From assembly GCA_014384665.1 (NCBI GenBank), contig JACNFI010000014.1, positions 1 through 7,872 of the forward strand: a stretch of 7,872 nucleotides of DNA, written 5' to 3'. The translations under genes and the position numbers were made by a program. The stretch is from Candidatus Cloacimonadota bacterium (lineage in GTDB: Bacteria > Cloacimonadota > Cloacimonadia > JGIOTU-2). Under the pieces are notes generated by a model that saw nothing but the letters and a program-made list of their open reading frames with translations, was not told the origin of the DNA and did not search any database. Shown here in pieces: positions 1-6,013 of the stretch (position 1 is its first letter; each line of letters begins with the position of its first letter).

Positions 1-25
1 TTCCTCAATTTAATAAACCGATGTC

Positions 26-46
26 ATTACCGACCTAATCGGGAAT
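26..46. repeat. Imperfect palindrome resembling a dRS3-like interspersed repeat
   Basis: ATTACCGA at 26-33 faces TCGGGAAT at 39-46 across a 5-nt loop, with one mismatch (A29 against G43). The flanks GTC before and CCAG after match the GTCATTCCCG...CGGGAATCCAG pattern that I know as an interspersed repeat in several bacteria, of which the Neisseria dRS3 element ATTCCC-N8-GGGAAT is one form. A second, overlapping stem is possible: TCGGGAA 39-45 with TTTCCGA 53-59, one G-T wobble, 7-nt loop. No T-run follows on either strand, so a simple terminator is unlikely. Only one degenerate copy is visible here, so the repeat call rests on resemblance. Confidence 0.4.
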
Positions 47-72
47 CCAGTATTTCCGAATCAGCCTTTAAC

Positions 73-225
73 CTAGTTCTCTGAATACAAATAATCATAT
101 TCGATCATTTGACCATCGCTGTTATGCAATTGCTTGCAAATAGGGCATTCATAAACTGTGATTCCATTAATTTCTCTTTCTATCAGTATTGCTGTACATA
201 CTTGGCAGGATAATTTTTCAATCAT
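73..225 (-). CDS. Small zinc-ribbon-like protein (50 residues)
   Basis: I translated this ORF by hand. It has an ATG at 225-223, 50 codons and a TAG at 75-73. The protein begins MIEKLSCQVCTAIL and has two Cys pairs, CQVC at 7-10 and CPIC at 27-30, separated by 16 residues, followed by H35. Two CxxC knuckles at this spacing are the hallmark of a zinc ribbon, so a metal-binding mini-protein is the best guess. The acidic, aromatic tail (EYDYLYSEN) has no recognised function. The frame stays open upstream to about position 270 but contains no better start, and no clear Shine-Dalgarno precedes the ATG. It lies 101 nt downstream of the metallopeptidase gene on the same strand. It could share the transcript or be independent. 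Its stop is near a palindromic repeat. It may be a chance ORF, but paired CxxC motifs at zinc-ribbon spacing argue against that. Confidence 0.55.
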   Translation of the reverse strand: MIEKLSCQVCTAILIEREINGITVYECPICKQLHNSDGQMIEYDYLYSEN

Positions 226-326
226 AACACTAATATAGGTTTCAGTCCTTGTTTTAGTGGCATAGGGAAATTAAATATGAAACATCAATCCTTAGATAAT
301 TATAATTTATTATCATTTATGATTTG

Positions 327-590
327 TTAATAGTTTTTTAGATATGTTTTCATCATCAACTTAAACATCCGTCCATGGTTAGGATATTTAAAATGTAATA
401 GTTCGTGAACGATAGATTCTGTAATAAATTGATTTGATTGGTTGAGAAGTTCAGGATCAAAAGTTAATCTACCTCTGGTTGAACAGCTTGCCCATTTCCG
501 TTTCATTTTACGAAGATGAATCTCTTTATAAACCACATCAATTTTTTTAGCCCATTTTGAAACTAATGAAATAAACTTATCCTTTTTCAT
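327..590 (-). CDS. Short YgjP/DUF45-type (M48-like) putative zinc metallopeptidase
   Basis: This 87-residue protein matches the C-terminal core of the YgjP/DUF45 (WLM-like) family of predicted zinc-dependent peptidases. KMKRKWASCSTRGRLTFDPEL (about 28-48) is the family's signature strand region. VHELLHFKYPNHGRMF at 61-76 gives the HExxH-x5-H zinc site: H62, E63, H66 and probable third ligand H72. Typical YgjP-like proteins are around twice this length or more, so this is a minimal form with little beyond the catalytic core. It is not obviously truncated, because it has its own Met start, conserved residues throughout and a normal stop. No signal peptide or membrane segment is seen, so it should be cytoplasmic. 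The start has no strong Shine-Dalgarno. It follows hsdR by 32 nt on the same strand and is probably the last gene of the operon. Similar short genes are known next to hsdR in other genomes (from memory). The substrate is unknown. Confidence 0.85.
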   Translation of the reverse strand: MKKDKFISLVSKWAKKIDVVYKEIHLRKMKRKWASCSTRGRLTFDPELLNQSNQFITESIVHELLHFKYPNHGRMFKLMMKTYLKNY

Positions 591-622
591 ACTAAAATAA
601 TAAAAGTAAATTCCATATATAT

Positions 623-3598
623 TTAACTCTTAAAAACCTTAATTATTTTATCTACTGTATTTTTTATTTTAGTAATATTTTGCATTCCAGATTTAATAAA
701 CATACTAAAAAGATTTTGTTTAATCTCTCGTTCTTGTTTCTCACTACTTCGCCAATGTTGATAATGCTTTAGTGTTTCGTTATAAAATTCAATTGCTTTG
801 TTCCGCGGATCTTTGATAGATGTATCTTTAAGAATCCAATATAATGTAAATGTATCATCTGTCATATCTATATGTTGAGTCCGTTCTTTACGAGCATTTT
901 GTATTTCAATAACAATATTTTTCAGATTTTCCAAAGTTTGTAGAGTTGATAATTGCCTGTTTTTATAACGCTCTATTATTTCTTCAGCTTTTTCACCAAT
1001 TGATATTAATACAGGAATATTCCCTTTTTCTACTTCAATAGTATTTTGAAGGCTGCGGATTAGATTGAAAACTTTTTCCTTATCTGTTAAATGGCTTTCT
1101 TCAATTTTTTTTAGTGTGTTTTCATCAATTGTATAAATTTCCTCAATAAGCTCAATGGAACGCCCAACATATGTGTGTTTATGAATTAGTTCAACAGTTT
1201 TAGATGAGAATTCGTCATCAATATCAACAATATCCATATCCCATTGACGAGCAATTTTATAAATTCTTAAAAGCAATTCCATATCATTGATATAGGGACG
1301 TAAAAAAGAATCAGGGGAAAGAATATCATAAATATCTGAAATTTCCTTGAAAAATATGTAATATTCCTTTCTTGTTTCTTCATCCTGGAAATATTCAAAA
1401 ATAGCATCAACAGCCTTATCACGAGATAAACCTTTAAATAATGAGAAATACTTTTCCTTTGCGATTATAATAATTTCACAGAAGCGGTTTTTGAGAAGCT
1501 TTATGTCATTTATCACACCACTAATATCTGTTGAATCAAAAGCTAATGCTTTTTCAAGATTATCAAAAATGCCAACAAAATCCAGAACAAAACCAGAGGG
1601 TTTATCTCTTCCTTTTTTATCTTCATAAGGTCGATTTACACGAGCAATTGCTTGGAGTAATACATGGTCCCGCATAGGCTTATCTAAATATATACAGTAT
1701 AAAATAGGTGCATCAAAGCCTGTAAGCAATTTTTCTGTAACAATTAATATTTTGGGTAAAGTTTCTTCTCTAATGAAATCTTTTCGGATTTGCTTTTCAT
1801 GAGTTGTAGATAAATGATATTTTGAAAGTAATTCATCATCATTATATCCAGAACTGTAAACTACTTTAGAGTAATCAGTAGGTAATAATTTGTCCAATTC
1901 TCTTTTATATTTTGCACAAGCTTCACGATCAACTGTTACAAGAAAAGCTTTATATCCTAGGGGCTCAACATTACTTTTAAAATGTTCAACAACAAATTCA
2001 GCAATTTTTTGCATCCTTTCGGGTTTCTTCATTATGGTTCTTAAATTTACAGCTTTCTCCAGAACTTTATTCAATTTCTCAATATCACTCATACCCTCTG
2101 CAGTTACCAAGTCTAAAAATTCTTTATTTAAAGTAACCTTATCAACAAGTAATTGATTAGGTGCAATAGTGTAATTCAAAGGTATTGTTGTACCATCTTC
2201 AATGGATTCAGATATATTATATTTATCAATGTATCCTTTCGGAGGGTCGTATTTACCAAATGTGATGAATGTCCCTTTTCCGTAACTGGTTTTATCAATT
2301 GGTGTGCCAGTAAATCCTATCATAGTTGCATTGGGAAGTGCACCAGTAAGATAATTTCCGAGTTTGCCACCTGTTGTTCTATGTGCTTCGTCAACAAGTA
2401 TGAAAATATTTTTCCGAGTATTAATATTTTCAGGCATATTATCAAATTTATGAATCATAGTAACAATTAGACCACGATAATCATGATGTAATAAGTCCCT
2501 TAAATTTCTTTTACTTGTTGTTACTTTTACCTCCTCAAAACCTGCTGATGAAAGGTTACCGAAAAGTTGTGTCTCCAATTCATTTCTATCAACTAACATT
2601 AGAATAGTTGGATTTTCAAAAAGGGGATTTGTTAGTAATTTTTTCGCTGTAACAATCATTGTGTATGTTTTTCCTGAACCTTGAGTATGCCATATCAATC
2701 CACGTGGTTTCTTCTCATCTTGTGAACGCACAACACATTTTTCAACTGCCCGTATTTGATGTGGACGCAGAACAATTTTTTGAAGTTCCCCATCCTTTTT
2801 AGTAAAAAGTATATAATCAGTCAGAAGCTTGATAACTCGTTTTTTATCAAAGAATGATTTTACAAGTAATTCATATTCGCCTTTTATTTCGTTCTTCCAG
2901 TCAAAAAGCCATTTGCTCGATAAATTCCATGTTACACTATATAAATATTTAAGAATATGCGTTACATTATATATCTGGAATTGTGACAACACTTCGGGAC
3001 ATTCCCGATGATAACGTTTTACTTGTCTTAGTGCTTCTTTTATCCCTTCAACCTTAGTAGCAGATTTTGTTTCAACAAATAAAAGAGGTATCCCATTAAT
3101 TAAAAAAACAATATCAAAACGGATTGTATGAGTCCCATTAGTAAAGCTGAATTCATCTGTTACATGAAAGGTATTACGCAAAATATTTACTGAATCAATA
3201 AGAGTTACATTGTGTTCCCGTTTCTCATGTGGCACATAAACTGTTTTTAAACCTTTTATCCATTGCCAGATTTCATGATTACCCTGTATATTCGGATGAA
3301 CCCGTTTTAGCTTTTTTATCACTTCCTCTGCTAATGTTCTGTCCATAAATCCAGAGTTGAGTTTGACTAACTGGTTGATTAGTAATTCATTATAAAAATA
3401 ACCTGTTTCACCACCTCGTAATCCAAGCGATTCTGATGGCTTTATATATTCCCATCCAAGTGTGAAAAGAAAATTTTTTCCTTCAGATGTAAAGTAATTT
3501 TCTTTTGTATCCTTTACATATTCAATTAATGGATTTTGGACTGCTTTCTTTTCATTTCCTAAATAAGTTTGCATAATTAATTTTTGAACAATATCCAT
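623..3598 (-). CDS. hsdR: Type I restriction-modification system, HsdR restriction/translocase subunit
   Basis: HsdR is the motor and nuclease subunit. It docks on the HsdM-HsdS complex at unmethylated sites, pulls in DNA using ATP, and cuts at a distance. The 991 residues are close to the usual family length. The N-terminal nuclease domain shows D162 followed by VETKS at 175-179, the D...ExK catalytic pattern. The helicase-like motor has Walker A TQGSGKT at 305-311, DEAHR at 403-407 (Walker B), GFTGTP at 428-433 (motif III), TGFDAP at 626-631 and QAIARVNRP at 649-657 (motif VI). The remaining ~300 residues are charged and helical, as in EcoR124-type HsdR C-termini. No frameshift or missing motif is visible, so the enzyme looks functional. 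It starts 6 nt after the AlbA_2-gene stop without a recognisable Shine-Dalgarno, which implies translational coupling. Its stop is followed after 32 nt by a small metallopeptidase gene. Confidence 0.97.
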   Translation of the reverse strand: MDIVQKLIMQTYLGNEKKAVQNPLIEYVKDTKENYFTSEGKNFLFTLGWEYIKPSESLGLRGGETGYFYNELLINQLVKLNSGFMDRTLAEEVIKKLKRVHPNIQGNHEIWQWIKGLKTVYVPHEKREHNVTLIDSVNILRNTFHVTDEFSFTNGTHTIRFDIVFLINGIPLLFVETKSATKVEGIKEALRQVKRYHRECPEVLSQFQIYNVTHILKYLYSVTWNLSSKWLFDWKNEIKGEYELLVKSFFDKKRVIKLLTDYILFTKKDGELQKIVLRPHQIRAVEKCVVRSQDEKKPRGLIWHTQGSGKTYTMIVTAKKLLTNPLFENPTILMLVDRNELETQLFGNLSSAGFEEVKVTTSKRNLRDLLHHDYRGLIVTMIHKFDNMPENINTRKNIFILVDEAHRTTGGKLGNYLTGALPNATMIGFTGTPIDKTSYGKGTFITFGKYDPPKGYIDKYNISESIEDGTTIPLNYTIAPNQLLVDKVTLNKEFLDLVTAEGMSDIEKLNKVLEKAVNLRTIMKKPERMQKIAEFVVEHFKSNVEPLGYKAFLVTVDREACAKYKRELDKLLPTDYSKVVYSSGYNDDELLSKYHLSTTHEKQIRKDFIREETLPKILIVTEKLLTGFDAPILYCIYLDKPMRDHVLLQAIARVNRPYEDKKGRDKPSGFVLDFVGIFDNLEKALAFDSTDISGVINDIKLLKNRFCEIIIIAKEKYFSLFKGLSRDKAVDAIFEYFQDEETRKEYYIFFKEISDIYDILSPDSFLRPYINDMELLLRIYKIARQWDMDIVDIDDEFSSKTVELIHKHTYVGRSIELIEEIYTIDENTLKKIEESHLTDKEKVFNLIRSLQNTIEVEKGNIPVLISIGEKAEEIIERYKNRQLSTLQTLENLKNIVIEIQNARKERTQHIDMTDDTFTLYWILKDTSIKDPRNKAIEFYNETLKHYQHWRSSEKQEREIKQNLFSMFIKSGMQNITKIKNTVDKIIKVFKS

Positions 3599-3604
3599 TG
3601 TTTA

Positions 3605-4819
3605 CTAAAATTTGCTTTGCCAATTACCATTTTCATAGTTTAGTGATTCTGGAATACCATATGCATTCCAAATCATATCAAAATAATCCTTCAAAATGCT
3701 TTCTATGTTGATTTCAAAATTATTAATTATTATTTCTGGTAATATTAAATTCTCATTCTCTGTTTTAAATTCTTCACCATATCGCCAGTTTTTTATTCTA
3801 CTTGTTTTTATTGGATATTCCTTCAAACCAAAAATACTAATATATATTGCAAAAGGTGGTTCAATACTTATATTTTTATAATTTTCAAAATACTTTGAAA
3901 TTGCTTTTATAATAAGTTCTTCGAAATAAGTTATATGAAAACGTTCATTATAATTATCAAAGAATCGATTTTCTACAGCTTCAATAATACCATTCCTAAA
4001 CACTTGAATATAATCCTTATAATCTACAAAATATTTAACAAAACCATCAAAATTATATTTACGTTGTACTGAATCATACTGGTTAACATTTTCTGATGTT
4101 GTAAAATATATAGGTAAAAAATACTCCCTTGAATTATAACATTTTTGTATATCTAAATGATAAAAATTATATTGATAAAAACTACTTATTGGAATGATGT
4201 GTAATACAATATAGTGTTTTTTCTCTATAGGAGTTGGAGTATCACATTTTAAAATCTTATCAATCCTTTTCTCTTTAAAAGTTCTAATTTTATCATAGAT
4301 TGTTTCTGATAGTAAAAAAGCATCCTTTAATTCATATACATCCATAGGGTGTTTACCTCCTGTATGTCTTTTATAAAATCTCCCGCTATTTTCTCTTGAA
4401 TACAAAAGACCATCATGTACAACTTGATGAGGTGCTAACCAACTTTTGTTAATTCTAATAATTATAACATAATTACCATTTGAAATTTTAACTTCTTTAA
4501 TATTAGCAGAAGTTATTCTTGGAATTATTGAATCTCTGATTATTGACTCTAAACGATTTTTGTAATTATCTATATTATTTATCTTTATACCGTCAATCTT
4601 TATTGGAATTCCTTTATCTTCTTCAATTCCAATTATTAAATCACCACCCATAGTATTAGCAAAAGAGGAAACATCAGCTAAAAATTCTTTCTTTTCCTCT
4701 TTTAGCTTTAAATTAATTTCTTTCTTGTATTCAATAGTTTTGCTTTCAGGTATTTCATTTTCTTTAAGAGATTGTAAAATTTTTTCATTAATTTCATCTA
4801 AAGGTTTATTGATCATCAT
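3605..4819 (-). CDS. AlbA_2 (Schlafen-like) domain protein embedded in the Type I operon
   Basis: This 404-residue protein has an N-terminal AlbA_2/Schlafen-type domain, often labelled 'putative DNA-binding' or 'ATP-binding' in databases. The evidence is ESKTIEYKKE at 25-34 (the conserved E-x-K element), FLADVSSFANTMGGDLIIGIEE at about 46-67, PHQVVHDGLLYSRENS at 130-145, and FYKRHTGGKHPMDVYEL at 148-164. The family is related to the nuclease core of Schlafen proteins, but catalytic activity here is only a possibility. Residues 170-404 form a second region I cannot assign, with YIQVFRNGIIEAVENRFF at 270-287 and many aromatic residues. The first ATG overlaps the hsdS stop (ATGA). A GAGGAG motif lies only 2 nt before it but 5 nt before the next codon, also ATG, so translation may start at 4816. 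hsdR begins 6 nt downstream. Its place between hsdS and hsdR suggests an accessory or backup defence role. That role is inferred, not shown. Confidence 0.88.
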   Translation of the reverse strand: MMINKPLDEINEKILQSLKENEIPESKTIEYKKEINLKLKEEKKEFLADVSSFANTMGGDLIIGIEEDKGIPIKIDGIKINNIDNYKNRLESIIRDSIIPRITSANIKEVKISNGNYVIIIRINKSWLAPHQVVHDGLLYSRENSGRFYKRHTGGKHPMDVYELKDAFLLSETIYDKIRTFKEKRIDKILKCDTPTPIEKKHYIVLHIIPISSFYQYNFYHLDIQKCYNSREYFLPIYFTTSENVNQYDSVQRKYNFDGFVKYFVDYKDYIQVFRNGIIEAVENRFFDNYNERFHITYFEELIIKAISKYFENYKNISIEPPFAIYISIFGLKEYPIKTSRIKNWRYGEEFKTENENLILPEIIINNFEINIESILKDYFDMIWNAYGIPESLNYENGNWQSKF

Positions 4820-6012
4820 TGCTCCTCAAAATTAAGATGATTAACTCTAATTTTTGCAGTCATAAGATTATGAAGCATTGATTTAAATAATTCTTCCAAT
4901 GCATTCTTTTTATTTTCCTCTTTTTCTTTTTTTTCATCAATTGAATAAATGATTGAAGCGATTTCTTTTTGAACAGAAATTGATGGAATTGGTAGTCTTT
5001 TTTCTTTTAGTAAAGAATAATGTCTATTATATCCTCTGCTTGGTATTTCTGTATTTTTTAAAGCATAATGAAAGAATTTTGAATCAATAACTTCTAAATT
5101 AGGAACTATTATTTTTGTTCCATCTGCACCACAAACAAACGGAAAATCAATAAATTTTACTATTCTTGTATGATCCCCGAATATAATAATCGGCAAATCA
5201 CCTTGATAGACATCCTTTTCATTATCCCAGTAGCCTGCAATAAGGTTTTGTCCCTGATCAACTATTGGATATTTTCCTACTCCTTTATATTCTTGTTGTT
5301 TAATTTTTCCAACTTTAATTATTTTTTTATTAATACATTTCTCAAAATTCTTAATATCCCATTCTTTAGGCATATACCCAATTTCTGTCTTTTTCAGCTT
5401 AGTTTTTTCAGCTTGTTCAAGAGAAACCGGTCCATAAGTAAAAAGGTGCTTCATCATTGATTTTTTTAATTCTTTAAATGAATTGATCACATTTTCAGTT
5501 TTTTCTATTGCATCCTGAATTGTTGAAAGAATAAAAGCTATTTTTTTCTGTTCTGGTAATGGTGGGAGAGGGATTTTTTTCTCTTTCAACAGAGAATAAT
5601 GCCTGTTGTATCCTCTGCTTGGAATTTCAATATTTGAAAGAGCATAATAAAAAAAGGAAGTACTTAATTTTGATAAATCCGGTACAATAACTTTTGTTCC
5701 ATCTGCTCCACATACAAATGAAAAATCAATAAACTTTATAATTCTTGTATGATCCCCAAAAATGATTATTGGTAATTCACCTTTATAAACATCTTCTTCG
5801 TTATCACAATATCCAGCAATAAGTTTCTGTCCTTGATCAACAATTGGAAATTTGCCTATTTCTTGATATTCTTGTTTCTTAACTTTTCCTAATTTAATCC
5901 GTTTCTTATTAATACATTGCGTAAAATTCTCAACAATCCAACTTTCTGGCAACAAACCCAATTCAGTCTCTTTGTATTCTTCTTTCTGCTCAGTCTTAAG
6001 TTCTTGTTGCAT
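4816..6012 (-). CDS. hsdS: Type I restriction-modification system, HsdS specificity subunit with two near-identical target-recognition domains
   Basis: HsdS chooses the DNA sequence that HsdM methylates and HsdR restricts. In the 398-residue form the layout is TRD1 (about 16-145), helical conserved region (146-208, with PLPPLPEQ at its start), TRD2 (209-338), and C-terminal helical region (339-398). Both TRDs carry PIVDQGQ, IIIFGDHTRI, FVCGADGTK and IPSRGYNRHYSLLKEK. By hand alignment 94 of 130 residues are identical with no gaps and a constant 193-residue offset. Most HsdS proteins have two unrelated TRDs, so a palindromic target is inferred. I chose the ATG at 6012-6010, 1 nt after the hsdM TAA, because MQQELKTEQKEEYKETELG is a typical HsdS beginning. 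An upstream in-frame ATG at 6057 would add 15 residues that overlap the hsdM end, and it has no ribosome-binding site. No strong Shine-Dalgarno is seen for either start, so reinitiation from hsdM is likely. The stop overlaps the next gene. Confidence 0.95.
   Translation of the reverse strand: MQQELKTEQKEEYKETELGLLPESWIVENFTQCINKKRIKLGKVKKQEYQEIGKFPIVDQGQKLIAGYCDNEEDVYKGELPIIIFGDHTRIIKFIDFSFVCGADGTKVIVPDLSKLSTSFFYYALSNIEIPSRGYNRHYSLLKEKKIPLPPLPEQKKIAFILSTIQDAIEKTENVINSFKELKKSMMKHLFTYGPVSLEQAEKTKLKKTEIGYMPKEWDIKNFEKCINKKIIKVGKIKQQEYKGVGKYPIVDQGQNLIAGYWDNEKDVYQGDLPIIIFGDHTRIVKFIDFPFVCGADGTKIIVPNLEVIDSKFFHYALKNTEIPSRGYNRHYSLLKEKRLPIPSISVQKEIASIIYSIDEKKEKEENKKNALEELFKSMLHNLMTAKIRVNHLNFEEQ
4820..4827 (-). 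promoter_or_regulatory. Shine-Dalgarno GAGGAG for the AlbA_2 gene, inside the hsdS end
   Basis: On the minus strand GAGGAGCA precedes two consecutive ATG codons (4819-4817 and 4816-4814). The distance to the first ATG is only 2 nt and to the second 5 nt, so the second is the better-placed start and would give a TGATG stop-start junction with hsdS. The annotated difference is a single Met. A strong motif here suggests the accessory gene is translated at a good rate in its own right. Confidence 0.65.
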
Positions 6013-6013
6013 T

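Noticed and set aside
295..314. Inverted repeat GATAAT/ATTATC with 8-nt loop after the metallopeptidase gene, considered as a terminator
   Set aside because: The stem is almost all A-T, only 6 bp, and lacks a following T-run on the minus strand. It is expected by chance in DNA this AT-rich.
1890..2470. Two adjoining plus-strand ORFs of 88 and 105 codons
   Set aside because: They lie wholly inside hsdR, which has strong domain motifs across this stretch on the minus strand. Their translations are low-complexity and Ser/Cys/Phe-rich, typical of antisense shadows.
5170..5460. Plus-strand ORF of 96 codons with hydrophobic runs
   Set aside because: It is antisense to the hsdS repeat region. The Phe/Ile/Leu runs come from Lys- and Glu-rich codons on the real strand, not from a membrane protein.
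4999..5967. hsdS repeats as a phase-variation (inversion) switch
   Set aside because: The two copies are direct, not inverted, within a single gene. There is no second hsdS, no inverted copy and no recombinase gene in the window. Deletion by recombination is possible, but inversion is not.
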